Source: [Synechococcus] sp. NIES-970
GTDB lineage: Bacteria; Cyanobacteriota; Cyanobacteriia; Cyanobacteriales; MRBY01
Length of the DNA stretch: 64,000 nucleotides
Assembly (NCBI GenBank): GCA_002356215.1
Contig: AP017959.1
Coordinates: forward strand, 1,302,001-1,366,000
Direction: 5' to 3'
Shown here: positions 38,526 through 47,328 of the stretch, one piece after another
Layout: each line of letters begins with the position of its first letter
Numbering within the stretch: the stretch's first letter is position 1
Translations under genes and position numbers: made by a program
Notes under the pieces: model-generated
What the model was told of the DNA's origin: nothing
What the model saw: only the letters and a program-made list of their open reading frames with translations
Databases searched by the model: none

Positions 38526-39724
38526 GGAGAAATACTCTTGAGAGTTTGTTGGGCCTGACGGCGATCAGCAAGGGAAATCACCGCTGTTTCCCCATTTTCC
38601 CGGGCGACCCGTACCAAAAGAGCCGCCAGCATCAGACTAGAAATTACAGAACTACCCCCATAGCTAAATAGAGGTAGGGGTAAGCCCGTCGTTGGTAAAA
38701 CCCCCGTTGTCACACCGATATTCAGGAAAGACTGACCGATCAAAATAAAAGTCGCTCCGATAGCGATCAGTCGGTGACGTAAAATAGGCGATCGCCAAGC
38801 CACATAACCGCCCAAAATACCATAGGCCAAGAGCATCCCCAGGAAGCTCAAACAACCAATCAGACCAAATTCTTCTGCAAAAATCGCAAAAATGAAATCC
38901 GTATGCTGAATGGGAAGGAAAAAAAGCTTTTGTTGAGACTCTCCAAAACCCAGGCCCCAACCACCGCCAGAAGAAACAGCCAATAAACTCTGCACCAACT
39001 GATAACCCTCATCGCGACTAGCCCGGAATGGGTCAAGGAAAAACATGAGCCGTTCCCGCTGATAAGCATGGATGCTGATGCTCACAATTCCGCCACCGAC
39101 ACCGACAAAGGCCGTACAGATTAATTGTGCCCAAGAAACCCCCGCAGCCAAGGCAATAAACCAGAGGGTCATGCCACAGAGGGAAGCCGTACTGAGATTA
39201 GGCTGCCGGAGAATCGCGACTAAGATCGTCCCAAAAAGACCTGTCCAAAGGGCACGTTCCTTAAGACTCAGTTGATGCCAGCGACTAAAAACATTCGCTG
39301 CCTCCAACACCAGGAAAGGTTTTGCAAACTCTGAAGGCTGAATCGCAAAGCCTCCCACCCCAATCCAACGAGAAGCCCCCCAGGTTTCAGCTCCTTGGCC
39401 AAAACCTGCAATCGTCAGAAGAATCAAGATCAAAGAGGTGATCAAACCCGCAAAAGAGATAAGGCGAATTCGTTTGAGCGGTTGACGCGCAATGATCCCG
39501 GCCCCCCCTAAACCCAAGATTACCCAAGCGATTTGTCGCTTAACAAAGTACCAACCATCACCTTGATCGATGGCCGCCACAGGATAGGAAGCCGAAAATA
39601 ATGTAACCAGACCAAGCCCGAGCCAGAGGAGGGTTAGCCAGCGCAACACCCTAGCCTCAAAGGACCAATGTTTGACCTCTGTAAAACAAGCAAAAAAACG
39701 ATGGGAGAGCTCTTGAATGCGCAC
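38522..39724 (-). CDS. ftsW: FtsW/RodA/SpoVE family cell-division protein
   Basis: FtsW is a SEDS-family glycan polymerase that builds septal peptidoglycan with a class B penicillin-binding protein. The 400-aa protein has about ten helices and the family segments GASRWIGVGGFAIQPSEFAK and HTDFIFAIFAEEFGLIG. It also carries the signature ending NIGVTTGVLPTTGLPLPLFSYGGSS. It is more like FtsW than RodA in this last motif. Start at 39724 gives MRIQELSHRFF. It is convergent with the gene at 38109. Confidence 0.93.
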   Translation of the reverse strand: MRIQELSHRFFACFTEVKHWSFEARVLRWLTLLWLGLGLVTLFSASYPVAAIDQGDGWYFVKRQIAWVILGLGGAGIIARQPLKRIRLISFAGLITSLILILLTIAGFGQGAETWGASRWIGVGGFAIQPSEFAKPFLVLEAANVFSRWHQLSLKERALWTGLFGTILVAILRQPNLSTASLCGMTLWFIALAAGVSWAQLICTAFVGVGGGIVSISIHAYQRERLMFFLDPFRASRDEGYQLVQSLLAVSSGGGWGLGFGESQQKLFFLPIQHTDFIFAIFAEEFGLIGCLSFLGMLLAYGILGGYVAWRSPILRHRLIAIGATFILIGQSFLNIGVTTGVLPTTGLPLPLFSYGGSSVISSLMLAALLVRVARENGETAVISLADRRQAQQTLKSISP

Positions 39725-39868
39725 TACTTTCTAAAATGCATAAATCATCTCCCCATTATGGCAAAAGATGCCTGGCTGCCATGGCATCAATGGTCAATAT
39801 TTTTTGAGGGGGACCGGGGAAATTTTAAATAGCGATCGCCCTGAGGCAATGGCATGAGGATTGCGCTT

Positions 39869-40198
39869 TTAGGCGATCGCTGGGGTTTCTATCTCTAGAC
39901 GGGCCGCAGTAACCGCACTAAAAGCAAAGGCGACGACTAAAGGCAAAGGACAATGCCAAAAATAAGTAAAAGCACCTGAAATAAGGCTAATGAGAATTGC
40001 TAAAGTTAGCCAAGTTTTCTCTTCCTTAGTCAGCCCTTTTTCTGATTTGATCAGGCGTAAAATTTCTCCAGGAATAGGTTCAGGCATGACGCTGTTGGGT
40101 GGAAATGCCCAGTAAAAATCAGTGCTAACGAGCACTGGTTCTGTCCAGCCACTACCTTCGCACCATTCCTGGATCCACTCATCGCAATAATGCTTCAT
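39869..40198 (-). CDS. Conserved small membrane protein of unknown function
   Basis: This 109-aa protein has a polar N-terminus rich in Trp and acidic residues (DEWIQEWCEGSGWTEP), then EKGLTKEEKTWLTLAI entering two hydrophobic helices (about 62-82 and 83-100). The N-terminal YCDEWIQEWCEGSGW may be a recognition surface. I do not recognise the family. It has no close neighbours on the same strand. Confidence 0.7.
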   Translation of the reverse strand: MKHYCDEWIQEWCEGSGWTEPVLVSTDFYWAFPPNSVMPEPIPGEILRLIKSEKGLTKEEKTWLTLAILISLISGAFTYFWHCPLPLVVAFAFSAVTAARLEIETPAIA

Positions 40199-40588
40199 GT
40201 TATCTATCCCTCAATACAGTTACACAATCAGTGCCAACCACTTAACAAACCATAAAAACTGATTGAAGATTTTGTTGATCTTAATTTCAGCTTTAATTTG
40301 ATCGCTATTTTTAGATATTAGCGATGGCAGAATGAGACCTTATCCTATCAACTTAAAAAACCCAGGCGATCGCCAAAGAAAGAAAAGTTTAGACAATTAT
40401 CATGAGTAAAATTACTTATTTAACTATCTATTTTTTGTTTTTAAACATTTCGATATTCAAACAAATTTTCCCTGGAGAGGACAGGATCGCAAGCGTCATT
40501 CGGAAAACCCAAAAAACCAAACTATCAATTTGCTGCTGAGGGTATTTTTTTGTTCCACGGCCCAAAGAGAATCTTTTGTAAAGAAATA

Positions 40589-40617
40589 TTGCAAACAAAT
40601 AAAATACTTGTTACAAT
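40589..40617 (+). promoter_or_regulatory. Sigma-70-type promoter for the candidate small RNA
   Basis: TTGCAA (40589-40594) and TACAAT (40612-40617) are separated by 17 bp, close to the consensus TTGACA-17-TATAAT. Transcription would start near 40624 on the plus strand, where there is no plus-strand gene downstream before the terminator at 40735. Confidence 0.6.
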
Positions 40618-40623
40618 TTTTAA

Positions 40624-40763
40624 CAAAGCTCATCCCAAGATTTTACAGGTTCTCACTCCAGTGAACCTGCCGGCAAAGTACCATGCGCCATCTTGATATT
40701 GAGTTTCTCCTCTCATACAGCAAGCTCAAACTGACCAGCCCCTAAAGCTTAGGCTGGTTTTTT
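40624..40763 (+). ncRNA. Candidate free-standing small RNA
   Basis: A consensus-like promoter and a strong rho-independent terminator (40735-40763) bracket about 140 bases that contain no plausible protein. The predicted RNA starts near 40624. It has a perfect 7-bp hairpin CAGGTTC/GAACCTG (about 40658-40680), an unstructured pyrimidine-rich segment TTTCTCCTCTCATAC (about 40704-40718) and the terminator stem. The organisation (5' hairpin, single-stranded CU-rich stretch, terminator) resembles cyanobacterial Yfr1, but the core ACTCCTCACAC motif is absent, so I do not name it. The CU-rich stretch could base-pair with ribosome-binding sites of target mRNAs. Confidence 0.55.
40735..40763 (+). terminator. 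Rho-independent terminator of the candidate small RNA
   Basis: CCAGCC (40735-40740) pairs with GGCTGG (40752-40757), extended by TAA/TTA inside, and is followed by six T. On the minus strand there is no T-run, so the orientation is plus. The next gene on the plus strand is far away. Confidence 0.85.
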
Positions 40764-40797
40764 CATGGGAGTGATTTTTGGGGAGGTTTAAACGTCC

Positions 40798-41790
40798 CTA
40801 ACGATGTTCAGAACCATCGGGCATCGTCGCTCCCGTCAAGATCGCACCAGCGAGATTCGTACTACTAATTTCTGCCCGCGCCAGGTTTGCCCCGGTCAAA
40901 TCCGCACCCATTAGATTAGCCCTCGCCAGATAGGTATCAATCATTTCTGCATTTACCAACTTGGCTCTTGTGAGGTTAGTGCGGCTCAAGTCAGCACGGT
41001 TTAAACGGGCATTGCTCAAATCCACTTCGTGGAGCTTAGCCCGGTTTAGGCGTGCTCCCGGTAGATTGGCCCAGGTCATATCCGCCAGACGCAAATCTGC
41101 GTCTTCCATTAGTGCCCGCTCCAATTTGGCATTTTTTAAATTAGCCTTGACGAGGTTAGCGCCAATCAAATTAGCTTCAGTCAGAATGGCATTTTCTAGA
41201 TTGGCTCCACTGAGGTCTGCTTCGTGGAGGTCTGCTTGCCGAAAATTGACGCCCTTGAGATTTGCCCCACTGAGTTCTCCCCGGGCTAGGTCAGCCCCTT
41301 GGAGGTTTGCCCCCTGGAGGTCTGCCTTTCGGAGGATTGTCCCCCGGAGGCTGGAATTATAAACACGCTTTTCTTCCCGTAAATTCGCTTCCCGCAAACA
41401 AACCCCAGATAGATTGGCACCACTGAGATCGGCTCCCCGGAGATCGGCTCCCATCAAATTGGCATCGAGCAAATTCGCGAGGGTGAGATCGGCATTGCTG
41501 AGGTTCGCCCCAATCAAAACGGCCCCATGGAGGTCAGCATTGTGAAGTTCAGCGAAGTTTAAATTGGCTTGATTTAGATTTGCGCCGCTGAGGTTGGCAT
41601 TGACAAAATTTGCTTGTTTAAGGTTTGCGCGGCTCAAATAGGCAAAAATCAAAATTGCGTTATGGAGGTCGGCGTCGGAGAGATTAATGCCAATCAGGTC
41701 AGCTCCCCAGAGGTTTGCCCCATCGAGTTGGGCTTCAGCAAAACAGGTTTCGCCAGTGGCATATCTGGCAATGAGTTCTTTGGGGTTCAT
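40798..41790 (-). CDS. Pentapeptide-repeat protein
   Basis: This 330-aa protein is built almost entirely of A(D/N)LxX pentapeptide repeats (for example ANLSGANLNQANLNFAEL), which fold as a right-handed quadrilateral beta-helix of about 60 repeats. One interruption near residues 138-150 (REEKRVYNSSLRG) likely marks a loop. It starts with a short non-repeat cap (MNPKELIARYATGETCF). Its start overlaps the stop of the upstream gene in ATGA, so the two are translationally coupled. Pentapeptide proteins are common in cyanobacteria; functions are mostly unknown. Confidence 0.92.
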   Translation of the reverse strand: MNPKELIARYATGETCFAEAQLDGANLWGADLIGINLSDADLHNAILIFAYLSRANLKQANFVNANLSGANLNQANLNFAELHNADLHGAVLIGANLSNADLTLANLLDANLMGADLRGADLSGANLSGVCLREANLREEKRVYNSSLRGTILRKADLQGANLQGADLARGELSGANLKGVNFRQADLHEADLSGANLENAILTEANLIGANLVKANLKNAKLERALMEDADLRLADMTWANLPGARLNRAKLHEVDLSNARLNRADLSRTNLTRAKLVNAEMIDTYLARANLMGADLTGANLARAEISSTNLAGAILTGATMPDGSEHR

Positions 41791-43136
41791 AGGTTAGGGG
41801 TCGGGGGACTGCTCAGAATATTAATCGCCTGCATGATTGCTTCTGCGGCCTGGAGATGTTCGTTGGCATCAAACAGAGAGCGGGCGATCGCCGACAGTTT
41901 GATTTCTAGAGCCTTCAGGCTAGAAGCCGCCTGGAGCACTTCAAAGAGGAGTTCGTCAAAGTCGCAGGTACGCAGCATCGACCAATCTTTACCGCTGAGA
42001 TCAAAAGGGTGATGGACAATCGAAAAAAGCAAAATTTTTGTCCGGAGGGGATTAGCGTATTTCATCACCTCTAGTTTCAACTCATAGATGTTTAAATCCG
42101 CGGCAAAGTGCTTTTTTTCTGCGGTCGGGTTCGCTGTTTTTTGGGGTAACGGAGGAGCCGTATCGATGACCATCATCTGGGCCGCTTCTCCTCCCAAGGC
42201 CATGGTCTGCTTATAATTGGGCTCAGGATTGTTCCCTTGTCGGGGCCGGGGAATCGGCAGCTCATCGAGATTAAAAGCCATAGTTTGCCGATGATCAATC
42301 ACCGCTGGCATGGGCAATGGTAGTTCATCGAGGTTAAAGGCCATGGTTTGCTTATGGTCGATCGCCGCCGCCGGGGGGATAGAGCGAGGCATCGGTTTCT
42401 GCTCTGGGGGGTGTTCATGATGTTGTTCATCCATTGGCCGAGTGAGCCCTGTAGCCGCGTCCTTGGCGGGATAGAGGGGAGCGATCGCCCCAAGAATCAC
42501 CGCCGCCAATTGACTGTAAGTTTGGGGGCGATTGAGCAGAGATACTAGCTTATGCAAAACCGTTTCAAAGCGCGCTTGGGTAGGGTAATTGGTCACTATT
42601 TGCTGGAGGAGGGCCGTGAGCGTTTGCGTTTCTAAAACCTGAAAACTATTTTCCCAACGCTGAAAACAAAGGGCATATAGCAGTTTTTTAATGCGGATAT
42701 TTTCGCGGTGCTCTTCGAGGGTCTGGACAGCTCTACTGAGGCGGAGATCTGTTGAATTTTGGGGCAACTTCGGGTCACTGGCCGGCGTCAAAACCTCTGT
42801 GGAGGGATCCTCGTCTCCATACAGACAGTTAAGCTGGGCCAAAATATCCTGGGCAAGACGGCCATAGGTGGCAGGGCGACTGAGGGTGCTTACGGAGTTG
42901 TTAAAGGCTTGTTTTAAAGCATTAAAACTCGGAAATTGGTCTAAATTTCTTTTAATAATCCGCTCTAAGGAAAGGCGTTGCAACAACTGGGGATCACTTT
43001 CCCACCGATTGACAGCGGTATAAATCAGCAACTTTTTAATGCGCTGGGCATCTGGGTGCTGTTCTAGCTCTCGAATGATCGCTGTAAGCGGAGAAGATGG
43101 GGTCATAGGTTGAGAGGCAATACCCACGGAAGACAA
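41787..43136 (-). CDS. Unrecognised protein with duplicated N-terminal module and repeated QTMA motifs
   Basis: This 449-aa protein has three parts. Residues about 15-100 and 130-225 are copies of one module: both contain IKKLL, then RWE, a set of leucines, RP-TY and LAxxILAxxxxLY. The middle (about 240-330) is Pro- and His-rich with the repeated motif DHKQTMAFNLDELP, DHRQTMAFNLDELP and a third, shorter YKQTMALGG. The C-terminal domain (about 350-445, from DLNIYELKLEVMKYANP) is helical. The duplicated module is helical and not in a family I know. The Thr in the repeated motif resembles a phosphorylation site for FHA-domain readers. It is the upstream gene of a two-gene operon with the pentapeptide protein. 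Confidence 0.8.
   Translation of the reverse strand: MSSVGIASQPMTPSSPLTAIIRELEQHPDAQRIKKLLIYTAVNRWESDPQLLQRLSLERIIKRNLDQFPSFNALKQAFNNSVSTLSRPATYGRLAQDILAQLNCLYGDEDPSTEVLTPASDPKLPQNSTDLRLSRAVQTLEEHRENIRIKKLLYALCFQRWENSFQVLETQTLTALLQQIVTNYPTQARFETVLHKLVSLLNRPQTYSQLAAVILGAIAPLYPAKDAATGLTRPMDEQHHEHPPEQKPMPRSIPPAAAIDHKQTMAFNLDELPLPMPAVIDHRQTMAFNLDELPIPRPRQGNNPEPNYKQTMALGGEAAQMMVIDTAPPLPQKTANPTAEKKHFAADLNIYELKLEVMKYANPLRTKILLFSIVHHPFDLSGKDWSMLRTCDFDELLFEVLQAASSLKALEIKLSAIARSLFDANEHLQAAEAIMQAINILSSPPTPNL
42245..42370 (-). repeat. Imperfect direct repeats coding for QTMAFNLDELP motifs
   Basis: Two segments of roughly 45-50 bp in tandem encode DHRQTMAFNLDELPIPRP and DHKQTMAFNLDELPLPMP. They differ by several silent and a few missense changes, which is consistent with an old duplication under selection for the motif. 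A third, shorter copy (YKQTMALGG) lies just beyond at about 42190-42225. Confidence 0.7.
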
Positions 43137-43256
43137 GGTTTCTGACTAGGCGTTAAAGCATGGAAAAAATGATTATTTGATCTTACTTGCTTATCCTGAA
43201 TATCTCATGGAAAAAGGTGTAATTCTTTGTCATTGTTTAAATCTGGTCGGGGTTAA

Positions 43257-44330
43257 TTATGGGCTATGGGTGATTATTTGATTAACTGCTTGGCGATCGC
43301 CAATGATGTTGATCACAGCTTTACTGTTTTGTGGGGTCACCCCCTGGGGATAATGGAGCAAGCAGTAGGGAATTCCCGTTTCTTGAAGCGCTTCCTGGAG
43401 AGTCGTGGTGGTATTTAGGGCAATAATCTGGGCAAAAGGTTCACCACCATAGACGGCGATCGCCTCAATTTCGAGCTGAAACGGGCCGGGTGTAAAGGTG
43501 GGATTGAGCTGGCCGTCATACTCAAATTTGCTGAGCATCAATTGTATGGCATAGACCCGCTGGGGGTTGAAGGGCCCCATTTGGGGGACAGATTTGGCAC
43601 GAAAAACCGGGATAAGCGCTGTAAATGGGATATCGACGGTAATCCATTGATTAGGGGTGGTTGCAAAGGAGTAGCTATAGCCGACCCCATCCCAACGGTC
43701 TTCACTCCGGGCGATCAATTTATAACGTTGGCCATCACCTTTAACCCGCAGCCGCAAGCCAGTATAGGGTGATAAATCCCAAGGATTGGCGAGGGTTTGG
43801 GTGCGCACAGAGGCAAAACCGCCATTATTTTCTGTAGAGACAGTGCCTGTAAATATCGCACCGGTCGGAACAAGGCGGAGTTGGCTTTGGCTGACACCGC
43901 CCATCACCACATCGTCTACGGCTCCCCACAATTGGGCCAGGGCCGGAGTATTCTGGCGAAAATCAAATAGGTTCCACTGGGGCGATCGCCATTGGGGTTC
44001 TTGGCGGGCAATATTTAAGAGGGATTGCACCATTGCGGGGGCTAGATCAGCACAGAGAATTAAAATGCTAATGTCGGCGAGGGATGCTACCGTCACCTGG
44101 GCCCAGCGCACTTGGTAGCCGCGCCCAAGGAGTTCGTTCACCAAAGCTTGGTTTTCTGGGCGATCGCCCCCCACTACCAAAATTTTTCCCATCGACGGTT
44201 GTCCCCCAAATTTTTTCGCTACCACAGCTTCAGCCCCTTGTCCGAGCAGAGCCTGGAGTAAATTACTCCCTGGCACCACGTTAAATTTCACCAGGGTTTG
44301 CACAAAGCGACTAAGCTCCCAGTTTGCCAT
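43257..44330 (-). CDS. CIA30-domain protein with reduced NAD-binding-like N-terminus
   Basis: This 357-aa protein has a complex-I-intermediate-associated protein 30 (CIA30) beta-sandwich domain, about residues 115-290. It shows the segments WGAVDDVVMGGVSQSQL, ENNGGFASVRTQ and YTGLRLRVKGDGQRYKL. In cyanobacterial and plant homologues this domain is often inserted in an atypical NAD(P)-binding protein. Here the N-terminal 50-110 retain GGDRPENQALVNELLGRGY, but most of the Rossmann fold is missing, so catalytic NAD(P) use is doubtful. The C-terminal region (about 295-357) may be the remaining part of that fold. It starts at the ATG complementary to 44328-44330. Confidence 0.85.
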   Translation of the reverse strand: MANWELSRFVQTLVKFNVVPGSNLLQALLGQGAEAVVAKKFGGQPSMGKILVVGGDRPENQALVNELLGRGYQVRWAQVTVASLADISILILCADLAPAMVQSLLNIARQEPQWRSPQWNLFDFRQNTPALAQLWGAVDDVVMGGVSQSQLRLVPTGAIFTGTVSTENNGGFASVRTQTLANPWDLSPYTGLRLRVKGDGQRYKLIARSEDRWDGVGYSYSFATTPNQWITVDIPFTALIPVFRAKSVPQMGPFNPQRVYAIQLMLSKFEYDGQLNPTFTPGPFQLEIEAIAVYGGEPFAQIIALNTTTTLQEALQETGIPYCLLHYPQGVTPQNSKAVINIIGDRQAVNQIITHSP

Positions 44331-44422
44331 TGCTTATTCTCCAAGGGTTCCTGTTACGCTTTTGCCCAAAAGTTTAACGGGTTTATGGCGGCGATCGCCA
44401 AGGATTTTTGCTCTCAACCTCT

Positions 44423-44920
44423 TCACTCCGGGTGAATATAAGCAATGAGTTGTGGCCAAAGCTCTGGATAAAGCTGCTGGATCATCTCCCCCTGGGCCAC
44501 TTCTAGATCTTGATAATCAAAACCCGGGGCTACAGCTTCCCCCAAAAGACCAAATTCTCCGGCCTCAAGCACGGCTGTCTTCCAATAACCTGCGGGAACC
44601 AGCAGTTGGGGAACTTCTCCCGCCGCGAGATCAAAACCTAATTTCGTTGTTTGCCATTCGCCATCTGGGGCAACCAGGTGGTAGGTGATCGCCGCCCCAC
44701 CATGGAAATAATGCATGATCGGCGATTGGTTGCGATGGAGATAGTCGATGGGGCGATCGCGACTTAATAGGTAATAGATGGAAGTTAACAATGGGCGATC
44801 GCCACCGGCCCTTTCGGTATTTAAAGATTGGGTCGTCCGGTAAGTTTCCCGAAAATAGCCCCCCTCCAGGTGCGGCTCTAGGCCCAAATATTTAATCACA
44901 GCAGCTGCAGTTAACGTCAT
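44423..44920 (-). CDS. Cupin-domain protein (DUF985 type)
   Basis: This 165-aa cupin is of the DUF985 family. It has the family start LGLEPHLEGGYFRETYRT, then the cupin core SIYYLLSRDRPIDYLHRN and YFHGGAAITYHLV, and the second motif PAGYWKTAVLEAGEFGLLGEAVAPGF. Family members are uncharacterised or sugar-related cupins. The ATG at 44920 is supported by an upstream GAAGAG; two upstream start codons would add an odd extension. No close neighbours on the same strand. Confidence 0.88.
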   Translation of the reverse strand: MTLTAAAVIKYLGLEPHLEGGYFRETYRTTQSLNTERAGGDRPLLTSIYYLLSRDRPIDYLHRNQSPIMHYFHGGAAITYHLVAPDGEWQTTKLGFDLAAGEVPQLLVPAGYWKTAVLEAGEFGLLGEAVAPGFDYQDLEVAQGEMIQQLYPELWPQLIAYIHPE

Positions 44921-45191
44921 TATCTCTTCTGTAAAATCCATGGATATCCAAGTTTCCCATAACAAATCCCAGCGAATCTACCGCTCTATCCTTAAACTAT
45001 TTTCCTGTGGCTTACAGCCCAAGCAAAAAATCTAACCATCTGAGCCACAAAAATCCTAAGAATAAATACTTACTGGGCAATATTATCCCCAATAAAAATG
45101 TGGTAAATCGCAACATATCACGGCAAAATAGTTACAAATCCATAAACAAATTTAGAAAAGATAGTGAAAGCTAACATCAAAATAAAAAACC

Positions 45192-45398
45192 TTAAAAGTT
45201 CCTTAGGGTTTGCTTCTTAAGGCAAGCGTCAGCCCTATGATCGAGGGGAATAAAACCAAAATTATTTTGTTTAACAACGTATTTTTCGCACCAATTGTTG
45301 TTAAGTCTATTTTTTGAAAGCCATAAAAGTAAATTGGCAATAATTTTTTGATTCTCAAAATCCCCAAGGTCTTTATTTTTAAGCTTAAAAAAATTCAC
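45192..45398 (-). CDS. Doubtful 68-aa open frame in an AT-rich intergenic region
   Basis: This frame starts with GTG, has a short polar and basic sequence (MNFFKLKNKDLGDFENQ) and one weak hydrophobic stretch (IIANLLLWL). It is AT-rich with no HIP1 and no recognised family. Its end is a hairpin on the minus strand, CCTTAA and TTAAGG with a T-run TTTTTTATTTT beyond (45180-45225), which could terminate a transcript from this strand. I list it because the terminator-like element suggests some transcript; the protein itself is doubtful. Confidence 0.25.
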   Translation of the reverse strand: MNFFKLKNKDLGDFENQKIIANLLLWLSKNRLNNNWCEKYVVKQNNFGFIPLDHRADACLKKQTLRNF

Positions 45399-45450
45399 CC
45401 CAAACCCCTTTGCCGAAGCAAGTCTCTAAACCTTTTGCCCCCCGGAAAAG

Positions 45451-45486
45451 TGCCCTAGAAATCAAAAAATCTCCCAATCTAGGGCA
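45451..45486. repeat. Inverted repeat upstream of the receiver gene
   Basis: TGCCCTAG (45451-45458) and CTAGGGCA (45479-45486) are perfect inverted copies separated by 20 bp. It lies 79 bp before the receiver gene start and could be an operator or part of an RNA leader. No T-run follows. Confidence 0.4.
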
Positions 45487-45564
45487 TGGAATAGCAAATA
45501 TGGGCCTTTGCCACTTCCCAGATATCTTTCAATTAATTTCCTCACATTTACTGGTGAATATGCG

Positions 45565-45945
45565 ATGATCCCTAAAATTTTAGTTATAGAAAATAAATCC
45601 GACCTCCGGGATAGCCTGATTATCTCTTTGATTGTGGAAGGCTACGAGGTGATGGGGGCTGCCGATGGAGTAATCGGCATAAATTTAGCGCGGCGAATGA
45701 TTCCCGATGTCATTATTTGCGATTTTCCCCTTGATGGGGAAGCAGCCTATGGGCAGTTGCGGGATGATCAATGCACCCAAAAAATACCGTGCATTCTGAT
45801 GAGTGCAGATGCTTTGCCAGAACGCCTGACGCCTAAACCCAACACTTTTTTACGCAAACCTTTTGGTCGCCACGATTTGATGGAAGCTGTTCTTCAGGCG
45901 ATCGCCCCTTTAATTACCCCGCCCCAAGTCCTAGCGGCCGGATAA
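45565..45945 (+). CDS. Single-domain response regulator (receiver only)
   Basis: This 126-aa stand-alone receiver domain begins with [15 protein letters not shown] (acidic pocket), the phosphoacceptor Asp is in [10 protein letters not shown], the Ser/Thr switch lies in CILMSADAL, and the conserved Lys is in FLRKPFG. There is no output domain, so it acts by protein-protein contact, perhaps in a phosphorelay or chemotaxis-like pathway. The ATG at 45565 ([10 protein letters not shown]) is preferred to an upstream start. The 3' end overlaps convergent tatC by 15 bp. Its kinase is not in the window. Confidence 0.9.
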   Translation: MIPKILVIENKSDLRDSLIISLIVEGYEVMGAADGVIGINLARRMIPDVIICDFPLDGEAAYGQLRDDQCTQKIPCILMSADALPERLTPKPNTFLRKPFGRHDLMEAVLQAIAPLITPPQVLAAG

Positions 45946-46692
45946 TTTCACAACGCCAATCCCACCGAAATACAGACCTAACACAGCTCCGGCTAAAAGC
46001 GATTGGGTAAGGGGATCTGTCGAAGGAGTAATCACAGCACCGAGAATTACTGAGCCTAAAATCACCAAGCGCCACCCCCTGAGCATGAGGCCAGAAGAAA
46101 CAATCCCCAACCAAGCCAAAATCATTTGCACCACAGGCACCTGAAAGGCCAATCCCGTAAAAAACATTAACCCAAGAATCAGCTCAAAATATCGCTCAAT
46201 AGACCAGGCTGCCTCTACCACATCGGCCCCATAGGTAATAAAAAAGTTTAGTGCTGCCGGAATCAGAGCCACATAAGCAAAAGCTAAACCCGCAAAAAAT
46301 AGCACACCAGACCCAAGGACAACCGGTGCCAATAGGCGACGCTCACTCCGAGTTAGGCCTGGCAGAACAAATTGAATCACTTGGTACAGGATAAAAGGGC
46401 TCGCGAAGAGAATTCCTGTATAACCAGCCACTTTAAAGGAGAGGAAGAAAAATTCCCCTGGGGCGACCTGGATAAACTTCACCCCAACGGCAGGTGCTTC
46501 TAGGAGTTGGACGATCGGCTTTACAAAAAAGAAACATCCAACCCAACCAATAACAATGGCGATCAGGGAATAAAAAATTCGCCAGCGCAGCTCCTCGAGG
46601 TGATCGAAAAAAGACATTTCCACTTCATCGGGCAACTCTTGCAGCGGATCAGGGGACTCGTTGAGGGTGGTCTTATTGGGGGTCGAGGTCAT
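45931..46692 (-). CDS. tatC: Sec-independent protein translocase subunit TatC
   Basis: TatC is the receptor of the twin-arginine pathway that exports folded proteins. The 253-aa protein has six helices and the motifs [13 protein letters not shown] and the first-loop segment [20 protein letters not shown]. Its later helices include FPFEL-like [16 protein letters not shown]. The ATG at 46692 (MTSTPNK) gives the normal length. The gene overlaps the end of the preceding EVE-domain gene only if a longer upstream frame is used; with this start they are separated by 62 bp. Confidence 0.96.
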   Translation of the reverse strand: MTSTPNKTTLNESPDPLQELPDEVEMSFFDHLEELRWRIFYSLIAIVIGWVGCFFFVKPIVQLLEAPAVGVKFIQVAPGEFFFLSFKVAGYTGILFASPFILYQVIQFVLPGLTRSERRLLAPVVLGSGVLFFAGLAFAYVALIPAALNFFITYGADVVEAAWSIERYFELILGLMFFTGLAFQVPVVQMILAWLGIVSSGLMLRGWRLVILGSVILGAVITPSTDPLTQSLLAGAVLGLYFGGIGVVKLSGR

Positions 46693-46754
46693 GGCGCAGC
46701 ACGGTACGGGGCAAAACTTTATTTTAACGGAGGTTTTTAGGGAATTTCGGCGGA

Positions 46755-47186
46755 CTAGCCCTTGAGCTGGTGTACCCGTAGCCACTGGGCTAGGTCGACT
46801 TTAAAATTAGTTCGACTGGGGGTATGAATCACTTCCAAGTCCCGCAGCACACCGTCAAAGCGTAATTCTAGTTTACGTAGGGGTTGGCCAAGAAGTTTGC
46901 GGATAAACCGAATTTGGCAGCGGGGCTTGTCTGCCCTGAGGCGTTTGGGGTCACGCCAGTAGGGCAAATCTGAGATTTGATCTGGGACGAGCACCGTGGG
47001 TAGGTGGATGATTTCGGCGATCGCATAGATACCAGCGGCTTCTCCGGCTACCCAGATTAAAACGCCATCCCCCACTTGGAGCTGATCTCGATAGCGGGTT
47101 ACGAGCCAAGGCATTTCCGTTTGTTCACGGACTGCATCGAGGACTCGATGATAGCGGGGGTTACCTTGGAACAGCCAATATGCCAT
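46755..47186 (-). CDS. EVE-domain protein
   Basis: This 143-aa protein is a single EVE domain, a PUA-like fold that in related proteins binds modified bases in nucleic acid. The start [18 protein letters not shown], then [18 protein letters not shown] and AGIYAIAEI, follow the family. The EVE fold is linked with modified-DNA recognition and defence in some contexts, but a stand-alone cyanobacterial copy next to tatC looks like a core gene. It is upstream of tatC on the same strand and divergent from the ATPase gene at 47329. Confidence 0.9.
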   Translation of the reverse strand: MAYWLFQGNPRYHRVLDAVREQTEMPWLVTRYRDQLQVGDGVLIWVAGEAAGIYAIAEIIHLPTVLVPDQISDLPYWRDPKRLRADKPRCQIRFIRKLLGQPLRKLELRFDGVLRDLEVIHTPSRTNFKVDLAQWLRVHQLKG

Positions 47187-47328
47187 AACACGCTTTGGGG
47201 GGGCCGGAAAATGTAAAGGATGCTGAGGAATACCATACCGCCATTTCTTCAGTGCGGTAAATTTTTAAACAAGGCGGGTGCGGCTTGCCCAGTTTTATTC
47301 TTTTGCCCTCCGGTTCCCTCAAATACCT

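Noticed and set aside
40402-40539. 45-codon frame MSKITYLTIYFLF... before the small RNA
   Set aside because: No ribosome site, basic and random second half; the AT-rich DNA gives such frames by chance.
46755-47186. EVE-domain protein as part of a modified-DNA defence system
   Set aside because: No nuclease, methylase or helicase nearby; it sits with tatC and native codon use, so it is treated as a core gene.
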